A stretch of 26,252 nt of DNA from JBOHHM01 sp050725495. Its GTDB lineage: Bacteria > Pseudomonadota > Gammaproteobacteria > Burkholderiales > Burkholderiaceae_C. The notes under the pieces are model-generated. The model worked only from the letters and a program-made list of their open reading frames with translations, was not told the origin of the DNA and did no database searches. This document shows positions 1 through 7,780 of the stretch, one piece after another. Within the stretch, counting starts at the first letter, position 1; every line of letters starts with the position of its first letter. The stretch covers positions 1 through 26,252 of the forward strand of contig JBOHHM010000130.1 of the NCBI GenBank assembly GCA_050725495.1. The letters are read 5' to 3'. Both the position numbers and the translations under genes were made by a program.

Positions 1-1
1 G

Positions 2-316
2 CTATGGGTCGGGGCCTACCACCTCGCCGACTCGATGCAGGCGCTTTGCGTGTTCGTGCTGCGCTGCTACCGCGTCACAGTCGCACCGCTGCTGGTGTAT
101 TGCGTGTTGCTGTGGGGCCTTGGCTTGGCAGGTGGCTATGGGCTCGCCTACCGGGGGCTGGGGCCGCTGGCCGCCCAAGCCACGCCTGCCGCCTTCTGGG
201 CCACCAGCGCCGTGGCCTTGGCGCTGACGGCGTTTATTTTTGTGGCACTGCTGCGGCGGGCCGTGCGGCAGCCAGCGCCTGGCCATGAACAGGCGCCGCA
301 CCGGCAGCGAATCTGA
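2..316 (+). CDS. MATE family efflux transporter, C-terminal part (5' end outside window)
   Basis: The frame is open from base 2 to a TGA at 314-316, giving about 104 residues with no start in the window. It begins LWVGAYHLADSMQ, continues VLRCYRVTVAPLLVYCVLLWGLG, broken by charged loops, and ends with the hydrophobic segment AVALALTAFIFVALLRRAV. The pattern of two long hydrophobic helices with a CYR loop matches the last helices of MATE (NorM-like) multidrug/Na+ antiporters. Family assignment from the C-terminus alone is moderate; substrate cannot be inferred. The gene runs toward phoR, and the last 83 bases overlap the 3' end of phoR on the opposite strand. Confidence 0.7.
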   Translation, partial: LWVGAYHLADSMQALCVFVLRCYRVTVAPLLVYCVLLWGLGLAGGYGLAYRGLGPLAAQATPAAFWATSAVALALTAFIFVALLRRAVRQPAPGHEQAPHRQRI

Positions 317-1635
317 ACCGGCTTGCCGGAAACACCGCCGCGAACCGGGAACCCACGCCTGGCGTGCTGTCGATGCACAGTTCGGCGCCGTGGCGCTGCA
401 GCACATGCTTGACGATGGCCAGCCCGAGGCCGGTGCCGCCGGTTTCACGCGAACGGCTGCGGTCCACGCGGTAAAAGCGCTCGGTCAGGCGCGAAATGTG
501 TTCCGGTGCAATGCCCGGCCCCGAGTCCTTCACGGAGAATTCAGCCCGCCCATCGGGCAGCACCTGCCACTGCACCTCGATCAGGCCTCCAGCCGGCGTG
601 TAGCGTATGGCATTGCTGACCAGGTTGGACATGGCACTGTGCAACTCGCTTTGGGAGCCGGCGATCTCGCCCAGGCTACCCGGATGCCGCAGGGCCTCGA
701 ACCGCAGGTCGTGACCCCTGGCATGGACGGGGGTCAACACAGACGACAGCGCGCGCCCCTCCTGCTCGCACTGAACCATCAGCGCCTGCACCGAAGTCCA
801 CTCGGCAAGGCCCGGAGGCGGACTGCCTTCGAGCCTGGACAAGGTCAGCAGGTCATTGACCAGGGTCTGCATGCGGCTGGACTGCTGCGCCATCATCTCC
901 AAATAGCGCCCTCGCTCCTGGTCGTCGAGCGGCAGCGTCTGCAGCGTCTCTACGAAACCGGCCAGCACGGTCAACGGAGTGCGTATCTCGTGCGAAACAT
1001 TGGCGACGAAGTCGCGCCGCATGGCCTCGGCCTGTTCCAGCGCGGTCACATCGCTGGACAGCAGCAGCTTGCGTCCTTCGCCATAGGGGTGCAAATTCAC
1101 CGACAGCTTGACCGGCCGCGCCGGCGTGCTGCCACGTCCCGTCATGACGATGCCGTGCGAATAGTCACGACCTGCATAGTAGGCTGCAAAAGTCGGATCG
1201 CGCACCAGGTTGCCTATGAGCTGCAGCATGTCGCGCTGCGCGTCAAAACCCAGTTGGTCGGCCGCCATCTGGTTGCACCACTCGATGCGGCCTTGCGCGT
1301 CCAGCAGCACCACCCCATTGGGCGAGGCCTGTATGGCCGCCAGGAACTCCTGCAAGCGGATTTGACTTTCCTGTATTTGCTGCTCCCGGTTGCGAAGCAG
1401 CCGCCGCGTCCGATCCGCAATTTCACCCCACAAGCCCCGCATGGCGGGTGCATTGGCCGACTCGCCGTGGCGCAACCACTGCAAAATCCGCGTTCCCCGC
1501 CACAGGTCCAGAAGAAACCAGAGCAGACCGGCAGCCACCACGCCGGCCAGAGCCCCCCCAGGCATGGGCCAGCCACCAGCCCAAAAGACCGCCAGCGAGC
1601 TGGCAGACGAAAAAACTCAAGAAACGCAAGGCCAT
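234..1635 (-). CDS. phoR: PhoR phosphate-regulon sensor histidine kinase, with an apparent frameshift near the N-terminus
   Basis: This is the membrane sensor kinase that phosphorylates PhoB when phosphate is low. The uninterrupted frame is 234-1565 (443 aa). It has a PAS-like sensor region (ASPNGVVLLDAQGRIEW), the phospho-acceptor H-box (FVANVSHEIRTPLT), the N-box (SNLVSNAIRYTP) and the ATP-lid motifs (DSGPGIAPEH, GGTGLGLAIVKH). A typical PhoR begins with two membrane helices. The first, MALRFLSFFVCQLAGGLLGW, starts at ATG 1635 in another frame; the second (GVVAAGLLWFLLDLW) is in the main frame. The frames meet at a run of seven G on the coding strand (1553-1559); removing one G fuses them as AHAWGALAGVVAAG. 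Otherwise translation would start at ATG 1565 and lose helix 1. phoB lies 40 bp upstream. The C-terminus ends in an unusual Ala-rich tail. Confidence 0.88.
1553..1559 (-). other. Seven-G homopolymer at the phoR frame break
   Basis: Seven consecutive C on the plus strand (G on the phoR coding strand) mark the exact point where the two phoR frames must be joined. Six G would restore one continuous protein with both N-terminal helices. It may be a sequencing or assembly indel, a true mutation, or a slipped-strand switch. Confidence 0.6.
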
Positions 1636-1675
1636 GCCGTGATTGTGCGCGCGTGACAGCGAGCCGGAGTCCGTC

Positions 1676-2383
1676 TTAGGCCTGCGCCGTGATCCGGGCT
1701 TGTGAGGTCAGGCGGTAACCCGCGCCGCGCACGGTTTCCACCATCGCACCGGCAGCACCCAAGGCCTCGCGCAAGCGCTTGACGTGCACATCGACGGTCC
1801 GCTCCTCGATGAACACATGGTCGCCCCAGACCTTGTCCAGCAGCTGGGAGCGGCTGTGCACCCGCTCGGGATGCTTCATCATGTAGTTCAGCAGCTTGAA
1901 CTCGGTGGGCCCGATCTTCAGCGCCTGGCCCTGCCAGGAAACGCGATGGGTAGAGGCATCCAGCAGCAGCTCGCCAATGCTCACGCTGTCGCTCACCTGC
2001 TCGGGCGCGCGGCGACGCAGCACGGCGCGGATGCGAGCCAGCATTTCCTGGGTGGAAAACGGCTTGGTGATGTAGTCGTCGGCGCCGGCATCGAGCCCGG
2101 CCACCTTGTCGGGCTCGTCACCGCGGGCCGTGAGCATCAGAATGGGAATGCCCTTGGTGCGCGCATCCGCGCGCCATTTGCGCGCCAGCACCACCCCGCT
2201 TTGCCCCGGCAGCATCCAGTCCAGCAAAATCACATCGGGCAGCACGGCGTCGAGCTCGCGCTGGGCGGACGCACCGTCTTCGGCCCAGATCGGCTGGAAG
2301 CCGTTGTGCCGCAGATTGACCGCGATCAGTTCGGCAATCGCTGGCTCGTCTTCGACAACCAGAACGCGCGGCTGATTCTTCAT
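1676..2383 (-). CDS. phoB: PhoB phosphate-regulon response regulator
   Basis: This OmpR/PhoB-family transcription factor binds Pho boxes after phosphorylation by PhoR. The start ATG at 2383 gives MKNQPRVLVVEDEP and 235 residues, close to the 229 of E. coli PhoB. An open extension upstream of this ATG runs through a repeat and is not protein-like. The receiver domain (about 1-125) has the acidic pair in VVEDEP, the phospho-acceptor Asp in VILLDWMLPG and the conserved Lys in YITKPFS. The winged-helix domain (about 135-230) includes LNYMMKHPERVHSRSQLLDKVWG and ERTVDVHVKRLREAL. phoU lies upstream on the same strand and phoR downstream, so the three are probably cotranscribed with the pst genes. 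Confidence 0.96.
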   Translation of the reverse strand: MKNQPRVLVVEDEPAIAELIAVNLRHNGFQPIWAEDGASAQRELDAVLPDVILLDWMLPGQSGVVLARKWRADARTKGIPILMLTARGDEPDKVAGLDAGADDYITKPFSTQEMLARIRAVLRRRAPEQVSDSVSIGELLLDASTHRVSWQGQALKIGPTEFKLLNYMMKHPERVHSRSQLLDKVWGDHVFIEERTVDVHVKRLREALGAAGAMVETVRGAGYRLTSQARITAQA

Positions 2384-2390
2384 TGGCCCT

Positions 2391-2469
2391 CCCGCCGGGC
2401 CGCCCCAAGGGAGGGCCGTGCCCCCTCGGGGGGCAGCGATGACACGAAGTGCAGAGCGTGGGGGTTCAT
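2391..2469. repeat. GC-rich dispersed repeat, copy 1 (phoU-phoB gap)
   Basis: The shared pattern is a GGGCCG-CCCAAG block, then a hairpin core with CTCGGG in its centre and GGC(AG) after it, then AGCGTGGGGG. In this copy the core at 2419-2437 is TGCCCCC, loop TCG, GGGGGCA. It fills the phoU-phoB gap and reaches the phoU stop. Similar copies lie at 12917-12990 and 22023-22097. It resembles repeats common between genes in Comamonadaceae; no function is assigned. Confidence 0.7.
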
Positions 2470-3167
2470 TTGACCACTGACTCGATTTGCTCCATCGTCG
2501 TGTGACGCACGTCAGCGCCCTTGACGATGTAGATGATGAATTCCGCGATGTTCTTCGCATGGTCGCCGATGCGCTCGATCGCCTTGGCCAGAAACAGCAG
2601 GTCCAGGCTGGCCGAGATGGTGCGCGGGTCTTCCATCATGTAGGTGATGAGCTTGCGCACGAAGCCGTCGAACTCCTTGTCGATCAAATCATCCTCCTTG
2701 AGGATGGAGACCGCCACCGCCGTGTCGAGTCGGGCAAATGCATCGAGCGCCTTGCGCAGCAGGCCCGAAGCCAGCTCGGCAGCGACGCGCAGCTCCGACG
2801 ACGGCAGTGCGCGCGCCGAGCCGCTTTCGATGATGGACTTGACCATGCGCGCGATCTTCGCGGCCTCGTCGCCCACGCGCTCCAGATTGGCCGTGGTCTT
2901 GGAGATGGCAATCAGCAAGCGCAGGTCGCGCGCCGTCGGTTGGCGCCGCGCGATGATGGAAGACAGCTCGCGGTCGATCTCGATTTCCATGGCGTTGACG
3001 CGGGCCTCGATCTCGATCACCTGGTCCGCCGCTTCGGCGCTGAATTGTGACAGCGCATAAATGGCCTGACGAATCTGGGACTCGACCAGGCCGCCGAGCT
3101 CCATCACGCGCGAGGACACGCCGTTGAGTTCGCTGTCGAACTGGGTGGAAAGATGTTTGTCGGGCAT
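2466..3167 (-). CDS. phoU: PhoU phosphate signalling/transport regulator
   Basis: PhoU is a cytoplasmic helical protein that links the Pst transporter to PhoR and represses the Pho regulon when phosphate is plentiful. The start ATG at 3167 (MPDKHLSTQFDSELNG) is preceded by AAGGAG at good spacing, which rules out the 6-codon longer start. The 233 residues match the usual family length. Two PhoU repeats are visible: one containing VIEIEARVNAMEIEIDRE with LLIAISKTTANLERVGDEA, and a second containing EDDLIDKEFDGFVRKLITYM with LLFLAKAIERIGDHAKNIAEF. The ExxxD metal-binding motifs fall in these repeats. It sits 10 bp after pstB and before phoB. Confidence 0.96.
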   Translation of the reverse strand: MPDKHLSTQFDSELNGVSSRVMELGGLVESQIRQAIYALSQFSAEAADQVIEIEARVNAMEIEIDRELSSIIARRQPTARDLRLLIAISKTTANLERVGDEAAKIARMVKSIIESGSARALPSSELRVAAELASGLLRKALDAFARLDTAVAVSILKEDDLIDKEFDGFVRKLITYMMEDPRTISASLDLLFLAKAIERIGDHAKNIAEFIIYIVKGADVRHTTMEQIESVVK

Positions 3168-3177
3168 GGTGTGCTCC

Positions 3178-3957
3178 TTATCCAAATCGGCCCGTGATGT
3201 AGTCTTCGGTCTCTTTGCGCCTGGGTTTGAAGAACAGCTGTTCGGTGGCGCCGAATTCCACCAGGTCGCCCAGGTACATGTAGGCCGTGTAGTCGCTGCA
3301 GCGCGCGGCCTGCTGCATGTTGTGCGTCACGATCACCACCGTGTAGTCGCTCTTGAGTTCGGCAATCAACTCCTCGATCTTGGCCGTGGAAATCGGGTCG
3401 AGCGCGGAGCAAGGCTCGTCGAGCAGCAGCACCTCGGGCTTGATCGCAATGCCGCGCGCAATGCACAGGCGCTGCTGCTGGCCGCCGGACAGGCTGGCGC
3501 CGCTCTGCTTGAGCTTGTCCTTCACCTCGGTCCACAGTGCGGCCTTGCGCAAAGCCCATTCGACACGCTCCTCCATGTCAGTGGCATGGAGGTTTTCGAA
3601 CAGTTTGACACCGAACGCGATGTTGTCGTAAATCGACATCGGGAACGGCGTGGGTTTCTGGAACACCATGCCGACCTTGGCGCGCAGCAGGGCGACGTCC
3701 TGTTTGGACTTCAGAAGGTTCTCGCCATCGAGCACGATCTGGCCTTCGGCCCGCTGCTCAGGATAGAGTTCGTACATGCGGTTGAAGATCCTCAGCAAGG
3801 TGGACTTGCCGCAACCCGACGGCCCGATGAAGGCCGTGACCTTTTTTTCCGGAATTTCCAGGTTGATGCCCTTGAGGGCGTGGAACTTGCCGTAGTAGAA
3901 GTTCAGGTTCTTCACCGAGATCTTCGATTTTTCGTTCTGCATGGTGATGGTATCCAT
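3178..3957 (-). CDS. pstB: PstB phosphate ABC transporter ATP-binding protein
   Basis: This is the ATPase subunit of the high-affinity PstSCAB phosphate importer, on the cytoplasmic face of the inner membrane. It carries Walker A (GPSGCGKST), the Q-loop (GMVFQKPTPFPMSIYDNIAFG), the ABC signature (LSGGQQQRLCIARG), Walker B (EVLLLDEPCSALDP) and the H-loop (VIVTHNMQQAARCSDYTAYM). The start ATG at 3957 (MDTITMQNEK) gives 259 residues, near the usual 257; the ATG at 3942 is possible. Further upstream codons do not look coding. It lies 36 bp after pstA and just before phoU in a same-strand operon. Confidence 0.97.
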   Translation of the reverse strand: MDTITMQNEKSKISVKNLNFYYGKFHALKGINLEIPEKKVTAFIGPSGCGKSTLLRIFNRMYELYPEQRAEGQIVLDGENLLKSKQDVALLRAKVGMVFQKPTPFPMSIYDNIAFGVKLFENLHATDMEERVEWALRKAALWTEVKDKLKQSGASLSGGQQQRLCIARGIAIKPEVLLLDEPCSALDPISTAKIEELIAELKSDYTVVIVTHNMQQAARCSDYTAYMYLGDLVEFGATEQLFFKPRRKETEDYITGRFG

Positions 3958-3993
3958 CGCTAACCTTGGTTGGGTGGGTAGACAGAGCTGCAA

Positions 3994-4854
3994 TCAGCTC
4001 TTGTGGCGCGTCAGCACGCGGGCCAGGATGTTCAGGCCCAGCACGGCCATGGTGATCAGGAACACGCCGGCCCAGGCCAGCTGCTGCCAGTTTTCATAGG
4101 GACTCATGGCGAACTTGTAGATGGTCACCGGCAGGCTGGCCATCGGCTCGCCCAGATTGGAGGTCCAGAACTGGTTGTTCAGTGCGGTGAACAGCAGCGG
4201 CGCGGTTTCGCCAGAAATGCGGGCCAGGGCCAGCAACACACCGGTGACCACTCCGGCGCGGGCCGCCCTGAGCGTGATGCTGGTGATCACCTTCCACTTC
4301 GGAGCGCCCAGCGCATAGGCCGCTTCGCGCAGGCCCGGCGGGACCAACTGCAGCATGTTCTCCGTGGTCCGGATCACCACGGGAATCACGATCAGCGCCA
4401 GCGCCATCACGCCGGCCCAGCCGGAAAATGATTTGAAACGGGCCACCACCACAAAGTACACGAACAGGCCGATCACGATGGATGGCGCCGACAGCAGAAT
4501 GTCGTTCACAAACCGGGTGAGCGAGGCCAGCCAGCCCTTGGGATCGTACTCGGCCAGGTAGATCCCCGCCATGATCCCGATGGGCGTGCCCACGAAGGTG
4601 GCCAGCATCACCATCAGGAAGGAGCCGTACAGGGCGTTGGCAATTCCCCCTGCCTCGTTGGGCGGCGGGGTCATCTGGGTGAATGTGGCCAGCGCCAGCC
4701 CGCCGATGCCCAGGCGCACCGTTTCCCACAGGATCCAGAACAGCCAGAACAGGCCAAAGGCCATGGCCGCCAGCGACAGGGCCAGGGCGATCCGGTTGAC
4801 GCGCTTGCGGTGCGCGAATTTGGCCAGGCGGTCATTGGGCAGCGCGGCACTCAT
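3994..4854 (-). CDS. pstA: PstA phosphate ABC transporter permease
   Basis: One of two inner-membrane permeases of the PstSCAB phosphate importer. The 286-residue protein has about six hydrophobic helices, starting with IALALSLAAMAFGLFWLFWI. It has the EAA-type cytoplasmic loop typical of importers (REAAYALGAPKWKVITSITL), which contacts PstB. The N-terminus (MSAALPNDRLAKFAHRKRVNR) is short and basic, fitting a cytoplasmic start. The ATG at 4854 overlaps the pstC stop as ATGA, so the two permeases are probably translationally coupled. The order pstS-pstC-pstA-pstB is the standard one. Confidence 0.96.
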   Translation of the reverse strand: MSAALPNDRLAKFAHRKRVNRIALALSLAAMAFGLFWLFWILWETVRLGIGGLALATFTQMTPPPNEAGGIANALYGSFLMVMLATFVGTPIGIMAGIYLAEYDPKGWLASLTRFVNDILLSAPSIVIGLFVYFVVVARFKSFSGWAGVMALALIVIPVVIRTTENMLQLVPPGLREAAYALGAPKWKVITSITLRAARAGVVTGVLLALARISGETAPLLFTALNNQFWTSNLGEPMASLPVTIYKFAMSPYENWQQLAWAGVFLITMAVLGLNILARVLTRHKS

Positions 4855-5816
4855 GACTTGGCTCCTTCACGCTTCTTGAGTTGTGACAGCAGCAATTTGG
4901 ACAGCGCCAGCACCACGAACGTGATGAAGAACAGCACCAGTCCCAGATAGATCAGCGAGGCCTGATGCAAGCCGCTGGCCGCTTCGGCAAACTCGTTGGC
5001 CAGCGCCGAGGTGATGCTGTTGGCGGCTTCAAACACGCTGAGCGAGTCGAGCTGGTTCATGTTGCCGATGACAAAGGTCACGGCCATGGTTTCCCCCAGC
5101 GCACGCCCGAGACCGAGCATGATGCCGCCGACCACGCCGGTCTTGGTGTAAGGCAGCACCACCTTGAAGACGACTTCCCAGGTGGTGGCGCCCAGACCAT
5201 AGGCCGATTCCTTCAGCAGCACGGGCGTCACCTCGAACACGTCGCGCATGACCGAGGCGATGAACGGGATCACCATGATGGCCAGGATGATGCCGGCCGA
5301 CAAAATGCCAATGCCGACCGGTGGCCCGGCAAACAGGGTTCCCAGGTAGGGCACGTTGCCCAGCAGGGCTTGCAGCGGCTGCTGCACATAGGTGGCCAGA
5401 ATGGGGCCGAACACCAGCAAGCCCCACATGCCATAGACGATGGAAGGCACGGCCGCCAGCAGTTCAATCGCCGTTCCCAGCGGCCGCTTGAGCCAGGCAG
5501 GTGACAACTCGGTGAGGAACAGCGCGATCCCGAAGCTCACCGGCACCGCAATCAGCAAGGCGATCAAGGAGGTGGCCAGCGTCCCGTAAATCATGACCAG
5601 GCCGCCGAAGTCTTCCTGCACGGGATCCCAGACACTGCGGGCTAGGAAACCCACGCCGTATTTCTCGATGGCGGGCCAGGCCCCCACCACCAGCGACAGC
5701 AGAATGCCCAGGAGCAGCCCCATGGTCAGCAAGGCCGCGCCCTTGGCAGTCCAGGCAAACAGACGGTCGACCAGCGGGCCCGTGCGGGCCGACTTGACAG
5801 CAGGGGGATTGGTCAT
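4851..5816 (-). CDS. pstC: PstC phosphate ABC transporter permease
   Basis: This is the partner permease of PstA. It has an N-terminal helix (LLTMGLLLGILLSLVVGAW), further membrane segments and the EAA loop (LKESAYGLGATTWEVVFKVVLPYTKTGVVGGIMLGLGRALGETMAV, read here as separate motifs LKESAYGLGA and GRALGETMAV). I chose ATG 5816 (MTNPPAVKSARTG), giving 321 residues, close to E. coli PstC. A GTG at 5882 would add 22 residues (MSSTLPANK...), and neither has a strong ribosome binding site. The gene follows pstS on the same strand and overlaps pstA by ATGA. Confidence 0.95.
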   Translation of the reverse strand: MTNPPAVKSARTGPLVDRLFAWTAKGAALLTMGLLLGILLSLVVGAWPAIEKYGVGFLARSVWDPVQEDFGGLVMIYGTLATSLIALLIAVPVSFGIALFLTELSPAWLKRPLGTAIELLAAVPSIVYGMWGLLVFGPILATYVQQPLQALLGNVPYLGTLFAGPPVGIGILSAGIILAIMVIPFIASVMRDVFEVTPVLLKESAYGLGATTWEVVFKVVLPYTKTGVVGGIMLGLGRALGETMAVTFVIGNMNQLDSLSVFEAANSITSALANEFAEAASGLHQASLIYLGLVLFFITFVVLALSKLLLSQLKKREGAKS

Positions 5817-5921
5817 GGCGAGCTCGGGCGCCTTGGCCGAAAGCTCAAAGGGCGCCTTGTTCGCCGGAAGTGTAGAGGACACGTGGGTAAGCCCTGTGAT
5901 GCAACGCTGGTGCCGAACCGC

Positions 5922-6962
5922 TTACTTGTACGCCACGGCCTTGCCGGACGAGTCCTTGATCTCGCCCCAGGCCTTCTCGATGGCAGCCTTCACGCTGGCG
6001 GGCATGGGCACATAATCCAGGTCGTCGGCGGTTTTGTCGCCGTTCTTGTAGGCCCAGTCGAAAAACTTGAGCGTGGCGGCGGCCTGCGCCGGCTTGTCCT
6101 GGCTCTTGTGCATCAGGATGAAGGTCGCGCCGGTGATGGGCCAGGACTCCTTGCCCGGCTGGTTGGTCAGGATTTGGTAGAAGCTCTTGGACCAGTCCGC
6201 GCCGGCCGCAGCGGCCTTGAACGCTATGTCGTCGGGCGACACAAAGCTGCCAGCGGCATTCTGCATCTGGGCATAGATCATCTTGTTTTGCTTGACGTAG
6301 GCATATTCGACATAGCCAATCGAGTTGGGCAGGCGGCCGACAAACGCGGCCACGCCTTCATTGCCCTTGCCGCCGGCGCCGGCCGGCCAGTTCACGGCCG
6401 TGCCCTCACCGACCTTGGCCTTCCATTCGGCGTTCACCTTGCTCAGGTAGTTGGTGAAAATAAAGGTGGTGCCTGAACCGTCGGCGCGGCGAACCGGCGC
6501 AATCGCAGCGTCGGGCAGAGCAAGCGAGGGGTTCAGCGCCTTGATCGCGGCGTCATTCCAGTGGGTGATCTTGCCAAGGTAAATGTCGCCGAGCACCTGG
6601 CCATTGAGCTTGAGCGCACCGGGTGCGATGCCCTTGACGTTAATGACCGGCACGACGCCGCCGATCACGGTGGGGAACTGCATTTGCCCCTTCTTGACGA
6701 GCTCGTCGTCTTTCAAAGGCATGTCGGACGCACCGAAATCCACGGTTTTGGCATCGATCTGGCGAATCCCGGCACCCGAACCGACCGACTGGTAATTGAT
6801 CTTGGCGCCCGTGGCCTTGTTGTAATCGGCCGCCCATTTGGCATACAGCGGCGCCGGGAAGGTCGCGCCCGCACCCGTCACATCCTGAGCGCTCGCCGGC
6901 GCGCTGCAGGCCAGCGTGGCTGCGGCCAGGCTGAACAGGACGGCATGGAATTTCGTTGTCAT
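5922..6962 (-). CDS. pstS: PstS periplasmic phosphate-binding protein
   Basis: This secreted solute-binding protein delivers phosphate to PstCA. The ATG at 6962 (MTTKFHAVLF) is preceded by AAGGTG; the signal peptide is basic then hydrophobic (LFSLAAATLACSAPASA) and probably cleaved before QDVTGAGATFPAPLY. The mature N-terminus carries the family signature GAGATFPAPLY, and further hallmarks are SVGSGAGIRQI and DFGASDMPL, the latter two shaping the phosphate pocket. The length of 346 residues is usual. It is the first gene of the operon, and a PhoB-type box lies 50 bp upstream of its start, so phosphate-starvation control is well supported. Confidence 0.97.
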   Translation of the reverse strand: MTTKFHAVLFSLAAATLACSAPASAQDVTGAGATFPAPLYAKWAADYNKATGAKINYQSVGSGAGIRQIDAKTVDFGASDMPLKDDELVKKGQMQFPTVIGGVVPVINVKGIAPGALKLNGQVLGDIYLGKITHWNDAAIKALNPSLALPDAAIAPVRRADGSGTTFIFTNYLSKVNAEWKAKVGEGTAVNWPAGAGGKGNEGVAAFVGRLPNSIGYVEYAYVKQNKMIYAQMQNAAGSFVSPDDIAFKAAAAGADWSKSFYQILTNQPGKESWPITGATFILMHKSQDKPAQAAATLKFFDWAYKNGDKTADDLDYVPMPASVKAAIEKAWGEIKDSSGKAVAYK

Positions 6963-7012
6963 CGGAACACCTTTTCGGTTGATTGCGGATGAGCCGACTC
7001 TAAGAAGCTTGT

Positions 7013-7030
7013 GTGACACAAATATGACAT
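7013..7030 (-). promoter_or_regulatory. Pho box upstream of pstS
   Basis: On the minus strand the 18-mer ATGTCATATTTGTGTCAC matches the E. coli Pho box consensus at 15 of 18 positions by hand count. Its two TGTCA-type half-sites are 11 bp apart. It lies about 50 bp upstream of the pstS start, where PhoB would replace a -35 element. Confidence 0.85.
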
Positions 7031-7068
7031 GTTCGCGTACCGAAATCGGGTTTTCGCAGGAGAAAGCA

Positions 7069-7108
7069 GTGTCACAAGACGTTCACGTCAACGTCATATT
7101 TCCGTCAT
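7069..7108 (+). promoter_or_regulatory. Array of four PhoB-type half-sites upstream of the fasciclin lipoprotein gene
   Basis: On the plus strand, GTCA or TTCA cores start at 7071, 7082, 7093 and 7104, each exactly 11 bp apart, which is the PhoB direct-repeat spacing. The last two form the best box (ACGTCATATTTCCGTCAT, 14 of 18 to consensus). A possible -10 (TACGCT, 7119-7124) lies 10 bp downstream. The array points toward the gene at 7155, opposite to the pstS box. Confidence 0.7.
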
Positions 7109-7154
7109 GGAACCATCCTACGCTCTGCCCTGTTTCAATCCGGAGAAAACCACG

Positions 7155-7637
7155 ATGCTGAACCGCCGTTTCATGTTCATTGTTGCCGCCACGGCCGTCA
7201 TGGCCGGCTGCGCGACCCAGCCCACCCCCGTTTCGGTGGCCGACACCATCGCCGCCACCCCCTCGCTCAGCACCCTGAACGGCCTGGTGATCCAGGCCGG
7301 CCTGGGCGACACGCTCAAGAGCACCGGCCCCTTCACCGTGTTCGCTCCGACCAATGAAGCCTTCAAAGCCGTTCCCGCCAAGACCATGGACGAGCTGGCC
7401 AAGGATCCGGCCAAGCTCAAGGCCGTGCTGACCTACCACGTCGTGCCGGCCAAGCTCATGGCCGCCGAGGTCAAGAACGGCAACGCCAAGACCGCCAACG
7501 GCGCCAACCTGGCCCTGTCCAAGGCCGGCGACTTCATGACTGTGGAAGACGCCATGGTGCAAACGGCCGACATCGCCGCCACCAACGGCGTGGTGCACAC
7601 GGTGGACCGCGTGTTGATGCCGCCGGTGCGCCACTGA
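7155..7637 (+). CDS. Fasciclin (FAS1) domain lipoprotein
   Basis: The 160-residue protein starts at ATG 7155 (GGAG at 7142-7145 is the ribosome binding site; upstream codons in the frame cross the Pho sites and are not coding). The N-terminus MLNRRFMFIVAATAVMAGC is a lipoprotein signal with lipobox VMAGC, Cys20 being the lipidated residue. The rest is one FAS1 domain: TIAATPSLSTLNGLVIQAG, the hallmark TVFAPTNEAF, LKAVLTYHVVPAK, and the closing TNGVVHTVDRVLMP. FAS1 domains mediate adhesion or protein contacts at the cell surface; the role here is unknown. The gene is divergent from pstS and likely shares phosphate control through the half-site array upstream. A terminator follows. Confidence 0.93.
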   Translation: MLNRRFMFIVAATAVMAGCATQPTPVSVADTIAATPSLSTLNGLVIQAGLGDTLKSTGPFTVFAPTNEAFKAVPAKTMDELAKDPAKLKAVLTYHVVPAKLMAAEVKNGNAKTANGANLALSKAGDFMTVEDAMVQTADIAATNGVVHTVDRVLMPPVRH

Positions 7638-7657
7638 GCCATCCCGGCCAGCGGTTT

Positions 7658-7678
7658 TGGGCCCTTGTCCAGGGCCTT
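7658..7678 (+). terminator. Rho-independent terminator after the fasciclin gene
   Basis: Stem GGCCCT, loop TGTCC, stem AGGGCC, then TTTT. It starts 20 bp after the stop codon at 7637. The stem is short (6 bp) and the T-run is only four. Confidence 0.6.
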
Positions 7679-7780
7679 TTGCGGCTCCAGCCCACATGGG
7701 CGCTTCGCGAGACGCGATAACAATAATAGCAACAGGGTGGGTCCGCCCTCAGTCAGGGCAGCCCCCCAGCAGAGGACAGC

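Noticed and set aside
240..1679. Open frame of 479 codons on the plus strand
   Set aside because: It lies antisense to phoR, whose kinase motifs are clear. Long antisense frames are usual in GC-rich DNA. The translation has no recognisable domain.
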